Assembly (NCBI GenBank): GCA_013398175.1
Contig: VZRZ01006170.1
Location: 198,605 to 262,604 of the forward strand
Direction of reading: 5' to 3'
Length of the DNA: 64,000 nt
Origin: Climacteris rufus
Taxonomy: Eukaryota; Chordata; Aves; Passeriformes; Climacteridae
Both the position numbers and the translations under genes were made by a program. The notes beneath the pieces are model-generated. The model was not told the origin of the DNA and ran no database searches. It saw only the letters and a list, made by a program, of their open reading frames with translations. This document shows positions 37,343 to 48,520 of the stretch, one piece after another (positions within the stretch are counted from its first letter, which is position 1; each line of letters starts with the position of its first letter).

Positions 37343-40189
37343 AAGTTTCCTTGGAGTGATTATAAAAATCACTTAAATCCTGAAGGGGAACTATGCCTCA
37401 GTGACAAAACAAATTTGCCACAAATCATTTTACAAAAGAACAGCAGGACTTTAGACCAAACTCGGGAACTGTTCCTATTCATCATTCATTTGTTTTGGAA
37501 ACTCCACCCTCCTCCTGCCATGTTCAATATCTAATTGGCATTCTGACACTTCAGATAACTAAACATCTGCTGCATGGATGCTTCTTAGAAGTCTTTTGTT
37601 CTGTAAGTTGGAGTTCAAGGGATACAACTCACCGATACACTACATTCGTGCCATTGTTAGGGCAACTACTCTTCCTGAATGGAGAGAAAACAGTCAAATA
37701 AAAGCATTTCGCACAAATACTTCCCCCCCTCCCTGCTTCTGATCAGCTTCCTAAGGGGTTGGTGTATTAAAATTCAGATGTCAGAGTTCTGCTGCTCCGT
37801 GGCTGTTTCCGCACTTTAGGAAGTCGGGGTCTTTGCTACCCTCCTGTTAGGAGCTGTTGACAAAAGGTTCATTTCTGTTGCACTGACAAGGAGGTTTCAT
37901 CACCAAGCACAACTGAATACAGACTTCATTTGCTTTTTTTTTTTTTTCCAAATATTGTAGTACAATGACTGTAAATGGACAAGGTGGGTATTCCCCACCC
38001 AGTGCTGCTGAGAGACCTCACGAGTTCATATTTTGAAATTTTAGAAGACTTACATCAAAAGATGTTGTAGACCCGTGAAGCTGTATTTGGTGAATCAAGA
38101 AATAAATCACAGCTGAAATGTTGTGAGCAAGATTTGCATGTTTCTGCTGCTCTTTACCCTAAAGGCTTTATTATATGAGGCATCCAGCCAATGTTTGAAG
38201 GTATTATCTGCATTGCAGTAGCTTCCAGAATTTTCAGAGCAGCCTCTGTGTGCTGGGCCCTGAGGGAAAAGCCCCCAGGCTTCACATCCTCATGGAAGGA
38301 CAAGACAGGCACAGCTGAGGGAGCAGGGAGGCACCACTTGGTACCTAAGCCAGGCTGTGTCTTGGAAAAACCAAAGAGAAACCCCGAGTCAGCTCCTCCT
38401 TCTGTTTCACCATTAGACTTTTCACAATGTGGCTCCTACTGAATTGTAGCTGATTCTGACTCATCCAGCTGACATTGCCCTATTCATAACCACAGAAAGG
38501 ACATTCCCTTCCCAAGCACGGCCTTTATTGCTAGAAACAGGTTTTTAAATGCCTAAAGGACAAAAAGAACCACCCCAAGGCCCGGAGAGGTGCAGACATG
38601 AGGCAGTGGATGAGCCCCAAAGGCTCTGCCAGGCTCAGCAGCTGCCCAGCTGTGCAACTTTCCCCTGCCTGCCCAGATCTCTGAGCATCACTTGATGCAA
38701 TTTTTAATTTATTTTTTTTTCTGGAAATGTAACAGTCTCTGAAATCAAATTGCTGTAAACTCTGTGAGGCAGGTTACAGAGGAGGGCACTGATGAATGCC
38801 CCTAAAAAGCCATTGTGCCCACGCTGCTGCATGAAAAAGACTGCTGAATACACTGCATAGGAAACAACTCACGTCATTGTCCTTCTGCACACACAATCAC
38901 TCAAATGATGCATGTAAATAAGAGATTTTATAGGCACATTCACTTTGCAAATCCTTCCCATCTATTCCAAAAGAGCCACATTGTAAACATTAACAGGCTG
39001 ATCGTAAGCCTGAATTTAGCAGAAAGGCTTCCAGTAACACATGAGTGGGACTGAATTAGACAGACTTCTGTATTCCAGATACCTCACTGCCTACCAGCCT
39101 CAGCCCTTGGCCCTGGCAAGCATTCAATGTGTACAAAATCTCTTCTGTAACATCTAAATACAGTGGCCAAGTAGCAGTGAAAGGGGACAAAATTGTGCTA
39201 TTTGTCCAGACAAAAAAGGATTGAAGAAAAAAATATCATAGCTACTTATTCAAATTAATGTCTCTGCAGGAGCTGACACAGAACAGTTAATTCACAAAAA
39301 TATATTTGATATTTCCCTGTGCTACTTTTGAGGAAGGATTGGGTAGTTATAGAGAGCCAGGTGAGACAGGTGAAAGTGGAATAACCACTTCTGCCTCCTG
39401 ATAACTACAGCCAAAAGTGATCTTGTCCCTTGTCAAAAGTTGATTTAAGTCACTTTGGATGAACCCAGACTGGCAGGAAATTCACATATGGCTTTGGGAA
39501 ATCTGGATTTCATTCCTTGCTTTCCTAAGCAAAATCTCTCTTGATGTTGGCCAAGTGTCTTAGCAATTGGACCTTCAATACAGATCACTTGGTGCTGCTA
39601 AATGCAAAAAATGTTTGTAATAGAGCATGAATCAGCAAATACATCCCCTTTCCTTCATCTTCTCAGGGGACATCCTAGTACACAACTAGGATAATTAAAT
39701 TCTCCAAGTAATTTTACTGAAACCATCCAGCTGGAAGAACTCTGCCCTGGGTCTGCTCGGAGCTCTGTGTGTGCCACGTCTGCAGCTCTCTGCTCTCAGG
39801 CTGTGACCAGCTCTGTCCCAGGAAGGCCAGGGTGCAGTGCTCTCAAATGAGCGAATTATAACTCCCACATATGTATTTTCCCAGTTCTTGGCCCAAAGAA
39901 CTCCCTCTCTTGGCCCAAGATCCTTCCTCTGGATCCCATTCTGGCCCTGGCTGTTGGGGCTTTCTGTCAGTCTGTCCAACCCACTTTCCCTTTTCTCCCC
40001 CCTGCCTTTTTTGCCTTGTAAAGAAGAGAGATGAACATCTATGTCAGTGAATCCCTGACCTACATAGGCTGACCCTGAGGAGTCAGAGATAATACACCAG
40101 AGTAAATGAGGTCAGAAATGGAGAAAAGCCCCCACACAGTGAACTTCCCGCTGGGGTTTGGCTGCACCCAGAACCCCTCAGTGCCTCCA
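37013..40189. other. Unique non-coding sequence
   Basis: No gene recognised. It contains a pyrimidine tract at 37291-37344. Short open frames only. Confidence 0.45.
37291..37344. repeat. Polypyrimidine T/C tract
   Basis: About 54 nt of T with interspersed C (TTTTC units) and no purine except at the edges. It could form a triplex, and it could mimic a splice acceptor tract, ending TTTAAG. Confidence 0.85.
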
Positions 40190-40545
40190 TGGCGTTTCGA
40201 GGCCTTTCAGCTCCTTCACACGATTTTTTGGGTGAGGTTTATTGCCAAAAAGGGCAGGCAAGGGGAGGTTTGCTCGTGCTCTCCCTGCCTGACCCTTGGC
40301 AGGGCCGCCACGCTTGGGCAGACGTGCCAAACGCGGTTCTGGTGTGAGGGGACACCCGGGGCCCGTGTCCTGCGTGGGACACTCAGCTGCACCCCCAGGA
40401 CACCCCAAAAACCTCTGGGTGCCAACACCCAGCCGGGGGAACTGGATAAACACAAATGTAGGAATAACCACAAAACGCCGACCCGCGCGTTGGGCCACGC
40501 GCACCTGGCTCACACGGAAACGCGTCAAAGCATTTCGTCCGAACC
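40190..40545. promoter_or_regulatory. CpG-dense block, candidate CpG island
   Basis: Roughly 22 CpG dinucleotides fall within about 220 bp (40310-40535), including CGCGCG, CACGCGC and ACGCGT words, in a window otherwise poor in CpG. About 100 bp to the right, TATATATT lies at 40648-40655. A promoter of an unannotated transcript, a CpG-rich enhancer or a GC-rich repeat remnant would all fit. Overlapping open frames on both strands (up to 148 codons) show no domains. Confidence 0.4.
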
Positions 40546-43516
40546 AGCCTGAGGCTTTGCCATGGACAAAAAGAAGGAAAAAAAGAAAACAAAAGAGGTC
40601 TGAGAAGCCTTACCTGTGGCTGGCAAAGCACCAGAGTGTCAGAACCCTATATATTCCGCCCCAGCATGGAACAGGCTGCTGTGCTGCTGGAAACACAACA
40701 TCCAGGTGTTAGGCCTCAACCCCACTTCAACTATTGTTTATTGCCATTGCATGGATTAATCCCTGCTGTCAGTCCAGCCTGCGAGATGCTCTCAGAAAGA
40801 AAGGTCTGCATAGCATCACGAGTGTCAGATCCTGCTTTGATACACTTTATCTTCCCTTATCCCTTCAAACTCACCATGACTACTCTGCCTGACATGCTAA
40901 AAATGCTTTAGAATTGGTGCATATAGGCTAAACTCTGGTTTCAGGGAAAAAAAAAAAAACCTGCCCACCCCCACTTTTCTTTTTTTCCCCCCTTTTTTGA
41001 CAGAAATCATTGTTGATCTGATAAGAAGTTTGTGGAGTATCCAGTTACAAACTGAGAATCCCCAGAGCCGGTGATTCATTAGTAGTTATCCTGGTGTTAC
41101 AGGAAGTAAACAGCTTTTAGATGTGCATTTTGCATCTAATTATGTCACAGTCCACTGGCCTTCTCAAAGGTGTGTTGTTTTTCAGGGTAATACATTAAAG
41201 ATAACAGATTTTACAACAACAGCTGGGAAAAACAAAAATAGATAAGTCATGGAAGCTTTTTGAAAGGAGTGGGAGATCTTTGCTACACAGAGGAGACAAC
41301 TGGGTGTCGTTTGGAAGGATGTGAAACTTTATCCAGCAAAAAGGGGAATGTCAAAGCAACTCTATTTTTGTGCTCATATTCTCCTTCCAGAAAGATCCTG
41401 AATCCATTTTCTTTTGTACTTCCTCACTGAATGATTAATTCTAGTGGCTTTTTTCCGTCCTCTGATTTATCAAAACAAACTATTCTGGATTTTCATCACA
41501 ACATGAGAGGACAGAGCTGAGCCCACTGGGATTTCTCCCCTAAGAAGTTTTAGTTTGCTCTGGGGGTCAGAACTGAATTGCTGTGTATCAACACTAATGA
41601 CTTTTATTTGATGGGAGTTATCTGTTGCTCGGATTCGAGTTTGTGGGGATCAAGCAGCAACAGGCTGGGTGCCAATGCTCTGTCCCACTGCTCCCAGGGT
41701 TTCCTGTTGCCCATTCCCCAGCCCAGGTGGTCACCACTGTCCCTCACCCCTGCAAGACGAGTGGGGCACCAGGTCTGGCACCACCCTGCTTGTGAGCAGC
41801 ACAGGATGGGGCTGATACCTCCGACTGTCACCAGGGACAAGCAGGGAAGGGTTTGGGCACACCGAACGTGGATCACTAAATCCCAGACCTAGAAGGAGCT
41901 GGAGGGGAAGTCAGGGAGAACAGACCATGGGCCAAGGTGATGGGAGAGGTGTTCCTGCAGGCACAGCCTGCCCAGGGCTGGCACTGGCAGCACTTGCAGG
42001 ATCTTCACTTATTTTCAGAGATGCTAAAAGGAGAAGGACAGCATGCTCTGGACACAAACAACGACATTCCTTTGAATGCTGTCCAGGATGTATTTAAGTA
42101 GGGGATGACTGATCCCATTAGTCTGCTAAATCCCAGACTCAGGGGTGCAGAGAGCAGCATTCTTAAAAAACAAGAAGTTTTATTTAGATTTTACATGAAA
42201 TTAAATTAATACCCTAAGTTACATTAAGGTAAATCATTAACTGATAGGGAATAACATTCAGAGGCTTCATTAAATCACTTTTTTCCTGTTATACTTCCTA
42301 AAATTCTGTCACCCCTGTGTCAGGAAATTGTTTAGTGATTTTAAAGCACTCATGCATCCCTTTCGATTTGGGAGACTTCTGGTCTGTTATTTTGCTGGTT
42401 TGGTTTGCTGGTTTTGCCCTGCCCAGAGCTGTCAGACTGCCTGCCTGCCCTTCCCAACCAATTCCAACCATCTCTCCAGGAGCACCAACATGCAATATCT
42501 CCTTCCTTTGCCCTCCTGCCCAGCACAGCACTGCCCACTTCAGCGTGAGCAGCAGCTCTGAACACCAGAGTGCCCCAGTTCCTCCCATCTCAGAGGAAAT
42601 TGAGACTTCCTTCCTCATCCTGGCAGGGCATTGCCAAGATCTTCCTCCTACGTGTGAAATAGTCCAGATCTGCTGATGGAGAGGCCACAGAAGGCCACAT
42701 TCTTCCACCTCTGCACTGGACCCTGGTATGGCACACAAGACCTGTATTTAAGGAATACCTGCATTTTATTTTTGCTTGTTAAAAACAGCGTCTCAGTAGC
42801 ACAAACTGAACTAATCTTCTTGAACTCACAGCTAAACCTGTGGTTATGTTTCTGGGAAACTGCCAAACGAGTGCATTCGAGAGCACATTTAAAAAGAAAT
42901 GCAAAAGTCCTGCTGGCAATGACAAAACAAAGTTTGAGCTTAGAATGGAAACAGGATGGGTTATAAATAACTGATGGCAAAACCTCAATTGATTCAGTTC
43001 CACAGTTAATCTATTATATTCTTCCAGTGGAGTTTGTTTTGCTTGAAAAGGATTATATGAAATCATAACCTTCGTTAACTTTGAGTGATTCGTTTTTTTT
43101 TTTTTTTGTAACCAGATGTTTGGTTACAGCTGATAAAGCATGAAAACCTGCATTCCTCACAGCTTGCTCTGCATGGGTGTGTTGGGTAATGATGACAAAT
43201 ATTAAGGTACAATATTGCTCTTCTTTGCTGACGTGGCAGTGACTGATCTGCTTATCAGATTCAGTTGGGGACTGGAATGCCAAAAGAAGGGCAAATATGG
43301 ATGTATCTGATAGGAGCCTCATGGGCCCTGAGAGTATTTATAGCTCAGAACAGGCTGGAAAAACATTAAATACACACAAATCATCAGAGAACCCAGACTG
43401 CCATTCTGTGGGGCAAAGAAGGCATCTCATGGCTTTTGAGATGTGATTGTTGTCTGGACTGGATGTGAAGGTGAAAAGAAGCTGCAGTTTCTCATTGCTT
43501 GGTGCTACATTGCTCT
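40546..43516. other. Unique non-coding sequence
   Basis: No gene recognised. It contains a 15-T run (43093-43107). The 146-codon minus-strand frame (42298-42738) is overlapped by plus-strand frames and shows no domain. Confidence 0.43.
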
Positions 43517-43612
43517 GTCCATGTCCAGTCGTTCCTTGGACACTTCCAGGGGTGGGGACTCCACTCCCTCCCTGGCAGCTCCTTCCACTGCCTCCCAGAG
43601 CCCTGGGATCAG
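43517..43612 (-). mobile_element. CR1 LINE internal fragment, minus orientation
   Basis: It contains CCTTGGACACTTCCAGGGGT, GGGGACTCCACTCCCTCCCT and GGCAGCTCCTTCCACTGCCT, in the order of the inverted CR1 3' region. Both ends are eroded. Confidence 0.75.
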
Positions 43613-46600
43613 AGCTGCTTTGAATAGCAAACTCTCAGTCTTCTAACAAATGGGAAATGTAACTCAATCTTTAAGAAATCAATGAAAATGTAGAAGGGAA
43701 CTTCAAGGCTTTTCTTAACTGAACTTTTTCTAAACAGATTAATCATTTCCAGAAATAGAAAATGTCAGTCAGATCATCTTGTTTGACAGGAGGTCAGCTT
43801 TCTGCAAGTGAGGCCAGTGGCATGTCAGATGTGCAGATAAAACCAGAGCTCTGCATTGTGTGAGCCCAAGGTGCAGTTACCTGTGCAGGGGTTTCATTTC
43901 CCTTCATCTCATTCATTCCAGCGCTCTGCCCAGCCCTCCCAGGACCAAACCGAGACCCAATTTTATTATTGCTAATTTTAATGCTCCTGTTTAAACGAGT
44001 AGTGCCAAATTTTTAGGCAGTCTCAGCCTGAACACACAGCAGGCTGACACTTGGCAAAGGGATCTACCTGGAACAATTGAAGAAGTCGCTTGTTTGTTTG
44101 CTCCCACCTCTCAGCCAGTTATCACCAAGCCAGAGCCAGAATTACAGAGGGGCAGCCAGGGAACTGCACCAGACAGACCTGCAAGAATCTGTCAGCCAAA
44201 ACTCCCTGTCCTGACAAAGTGCAGCTCTGCCATCCCCGTCCTGCCCTGCTCTTGTTCAGGGGCTTTTTATGCCACAGGGGTGCAGTGGTTTGGGAACACA
44301 GCAGCACCCAGCACAGCACTACCCACTCTGGCTGGGCTAAGAAGTGTTGCAAAAGTGACTGATCTAACATTTCTGGTTGCCCACTCCCCAAATACTCAGG
44401 TACACCTTATGCCTTTGGGCTCTGGGTACTCCAGAGGATTGTATGGAACACAGGTCAGAAACAAGGCTGTGTAAATAAACATGATCATTTTCCTTCTTTA
44501 GAAACGGAAAGTGGGTTTTGAGATGAAACCCCACAGCCTCTCCATACTTAATAATGAAACTTCAAATAAATTACATTGTGCTAATGAAGATTGATGCCTT
44601 GCTGTTAATTGTGCCATCAGAACATAAAGGAATTGAAGGCTGTTTTCTGCAATATTGGCCACGAAGAACACGGAACCAGAGGCCTGAACGTCTTTGTATG
44701 TTAAATTCTTGCAGCAAGTGCCTTGTGAATGTTCACCCTCTCTTTCCCACCTCTCAGAAAATCCTACTGTCTCCCTCCTGAAACCAAGATATTCCACTGC
44801 CTGGGCTTTTCCTTTGGGGGAAGAGGATGAACAGGCACTACATTGATGAGGAACAGCATTTATTGCACTTCTGGAAGATGCTCAGATGTCTCCTGACAAG
44901 GTGAATAAGAGGAGGTTCACACTGACACCAGCTAAAACCTGGACCATTTTAATTTATGAAGTACAGCTGGACCATTAATAAGTTAATGTATGGTAATGAT
45001 GAAACACTGCAGAGGCCAAAAGATGCTCATGCAAGGAAGAGCTGAGGCTCTGTTGTGTGTTAATATGGACTGACTGGTGTGAAAACAGGCACTTGAGTCA
45101 GAGCCTGGCTGCAAATCACAGCCCCAGCACTCAGTGACAGGCTGGCAGGCAGCAGGATTAGCAGCAGCATGTCCAGCTTTATGTGCAGCCCCAGAGCCAG
45201 ACCTGCATCCCCACAATTAAAGGCTTGCCCTGATTGACTACCAGATATTGTTCTGTAGAACTCAGGTACAGTATCACCCTGCCCTGGAGCCTCTGAGAGG
45301 CACGAGCTGTTCCAGCATTTGCCAAAAGTGACAGTGCAACCAGCCATGCCTGAAAAATAATGGGAATTGTCAACAGTTCATAAAACTGCTTTAAGAGGTG
45401 GATTGATCTCTTTTCAAAGGCAATCTTGCACCTGTGAAAACTTGTCCCCAGCAGTGTGTATCCCTGAATTGTACACGGGGCACTGCAGTGTAATCAGCTG
45501 TTTGCACCTACAAAGTGGAAATCCAGCTGACTCCAGGGCAGGTGAGCCCAGAGCTCCTCTTGCCTATAGTTTCTTACGATTTTGTGGTTCAGAATAGAAT
45601 ATTAAAAAATAAAGTTTGTTCCCTTAACTAGTTCTCTGTGACTGCTTAATAAAAATAATGCAAATATTTGCTAGAGCACAGCCCCATACTCATTTACCTC
45701 TCCAACACAGTGCCCAAACCCCTAGTCAGGAAAATTATACAGATTACTGCGTTCTCCTTAAAAGTCCATTTTAAACCCTAATTATTTCATGGACAGTGCA
45801 ACAGTTTCGAGAGGAAAGACTGAGGGTTTGCTGCTGCTGTGGTTCCAGCCAGGCTGGAGAAGGGAGAGATGAGAGTTCTGCTGGAGCTGGGGGAAGCTGC
45901 AGCTCAGAGCCCCAGGAGGGGAGCCCAGCACTGCCCATCCCTGGGATGTGGCCTGGCTGTCTTTGCCTTCAGGACACTCAGCTGGGACCAGCCAGAGCTG
46001 CAGCCTCCTGTTCTCCATCTCCTCCTTCTCTGTGGGCCAAGGCCAGCGTGGCTTTTGCACAAGTGATGCTCAGGAGCAACAATTGCTGGAGCTGCTTGAG
46101 ATGGCTCTGGCCTCTCCTCTCCTTACAAAACCCTCTCAGAGGAAACACGATACACCCAGAGCCTCCCATTGCAGGAGACGTTTAATGAACCCAAGGACTA
46201 ACTAAGAGACTTAATTTCTTTTTCCTGCTTTCTTTTCTCCTCCTCCTGCCCAAGCTGGGGTGCATTTTTTATGCAGTGCTGATATGAATGACAGCCTGCA
46301 GAAGGCAGAGCAGAGGATTTCCACAACACCCAGGCTGGTATTGTGCTGCACCTTATTATCATTCCCTAACCCTGCACATATGGTCATCTTCCATTCTTCT
46401 AACTGGTTCCAGGGCCCTGGAATTCAGCATGACCCCTGAGGGCTATTCTAATGCAATCAGTAGGAATACTATATCCAGGGCCAGTCCAAAATCAAAGGCC
46501 TGGCCAAAGCCCAGGATAAATTACAGCTGTTATAAAGAAATCACCTTTTCACCTTGGCCCTCATATTCTTTCAGTTTACAGTCATAACTCAGCAAGGCCA

Positions 46601-47984
46601 GCAACATTTGTCATTAATAAACCTGCTTGGATAAACAAGACTGATGGATTAACAAGTCACATGTACAGAAATCTGAGAAAGTGAAAAGCTTTAGACAGGA
46701 GGTAAGGATAAGCTGATTTCTTTTTTTTCTCTCAGGTATGAGAAAAATTGACACCTTTTTACATCTCTTTTTCTGTACATTATGTCCTCTTGCAACACGT
46801 GCTGATGTGACTGGCAGCTCCAAGTACAGTAGGGCTGCACAGCTGCTGAAGGGAAGGCACAGCCCTGGCCTATGGGATTTGGGAGCTCAGGATGCAGGGA
46901 TGGCCACACGATCTATGAGCCTGGTGTTACCAAACACCTTGGTTTCACTGCAGTACAGACTTCCTCCCAATATTTCTCCTTCATCCTACTTGGACACCAC
47001 TTTGTTTTCCTCCAAACAAAACCCTTTTGTGATTTTAAGTGAGAGGAAAGGGTATCTGACTCAAAAAGATACATAGCCAATTAAGCCCCTCATTTCCAAG
47101 TGAATTAAAGAAACACCTTACATAAGAGTAATTTAATTGACGATGCTAAACTAAGTTTTCCCCAAAAGTTCAGTTCTGCCACTTGGACAATATATGAATT
47201 TCCATTAATGAAACAAATACTCCAAGGAGAGGATGGCATGCCAGCATGGGAAGGGTTAAAAAAGAGCTCCTGGAGACCTGTGAGAAAGAGGAAGAGCAGA
47301 TTATATTCCCCAGCTCTCTGGGGAAAGCCTGGGAGGGTACGATTTTTCTTTATTAATCTCTCTGTGATTTATAGTGTCTTCAATTGAAAGTTGTTAAATA
47401 CCTGTTCAAAACAGGAAGAGCAAACCCTGTGCAACACATGCAGTATATTAACAGTTTAGATTAAAGATCTATAGGAGTAGATAATATTAAGAAAAGGAAA
47501 AAAAAACCACAAAAAGCCCTGAACTGTACAGTAACAACAAATATCCATCAATGATCTTGGATTAAAAATCCTCCCCACAAAGAGCAAGGGACAAGACAGT
47601 TCAGTTGGCTGTAAGAAAGTGATGTCCAGGTGTTCAGAGATGTTTGCATTGCAATTCAAACTGATGGAGAAGTCTGTAGTCTCTCTATTTTTGTTTCTGA
47701 CACAATTTGGTCTAATTAGTCCTAATTTGCCACTGGGGGTAGCGCTCTCCAGGCAGGGGGGGCTGCGGGAGCTGTGACCCAACACCCAAACCCCACGTTT
47801 CCAGGCGCCAAACAATATCCGGGGCAAAAATAATTTATTAGGTCCTGCATGGGTGTTTTTTTTTAAAAAACTATTTGGCCTTAAACTGTCTTCATGTGGC
47901 CATCAGCTGTTTACTCTGCAAACATCCCCACCCAGCCGCCACAATGCGGCAGCTGCACCGCACCTTTTGTGTTTCCAATTTAAA
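43613..47984. other. Unique non-coding sequence
   Basis: No gene or interspersed repeat recognised. A G/C-richer patch near 45840-46040 gives overlapping short open frames on both strands, which I read as chance. Confidence 0.43.
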
Positions 47985-48520
47985 GCCTTTGGGTTGATAG
48001 TTCACATTAACATGGAGAGAAATATACAACTGGGGAGTTTGAAAAGCAGTTTTTACTCATAAAAACCTTTGATAGTTTAGCCATCTGGTCAGAGTGAAAG
48101 AAGCTCATAAAAGAGGCCCAAACAGGGTCAAAGGTCTCTTGCTACGTGGGTCAAGGGGGCCGAGGAGGGTTTGCTGTAGTGGACTTTACTAAAAACTTGT
48201 CAGTGAGGATCTTTGACAAATTATGGCACATTCCAGGCCTTTTTGGGAAAGTATTTGATTACAGTGTGCAGGAATGTTGTTGATATTTGCGAGCTTTAAG
48301 GAGAGAAGGCATTGAAATCAGGAGCTGCAAAGGGCCTTTGGGAAGCGCGGCGTGCGCGAACACGCGCAGGGAGCGTTTTTATTTCAGCCTGCCTTCATTT
48401 TTATTTTTTTTTCCAGTATAAAAAGATTCAGGGGAAAACAAAACAAAAACCTCTCTACTGCAGAAAGCACAAAGGCTTTGACCTTTGATTCAGGTCATTT
48501 ATTCTTTTAAATGGTCACAA
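47985..48520. promoter_or_regulatory. Candidate enhancer with nuclear-receptor, TCF and TEAD sites
   Basis: A near-perfect DR1 nuclear-receptor element (GGGTCAAAGGTC) lies at 48125-48136. GGGTCAAGG follows near 48148-48158, and TTTGACCTTTG then CAGGTCA at about 48476-48497. CCTTTGAT (TCF/LEF-like) is at 48065-48072 and ACATTCCA (TEAD) at 48228-48235. A CpG cluster is at 48345-48375. The density of distinct motifs over about 500 bp suggests an enhancer; occupancy is unknown. Confidence 0.3.
48353..48368. other. CpG-rich perfect inverted repeat
   Basis: TGCGCG (48353-48358) and CGCGCA (48363-48368) are exact reverse complements with a 4-nt AACA loop, within a patch of 8 CpGs in about 30 bp. 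Confidence 0.7.

Noticed and set aside
40106..40712. Open frames on both strands across the CpG-dense block as a possible first exon
   Set aside because: No clear donor site or protein similarity was recognised. CpG-rich sequence naturally lacks stop codons. Kept only as a candidate CpG island.
46735..46745. Strong pyrimidine tract plus CTCAG followed by GTATGAG, resembling an acceptor
   Set aside because: AG is followed immediately by a donor-like GTATGAG and no coherent exon could be defined.
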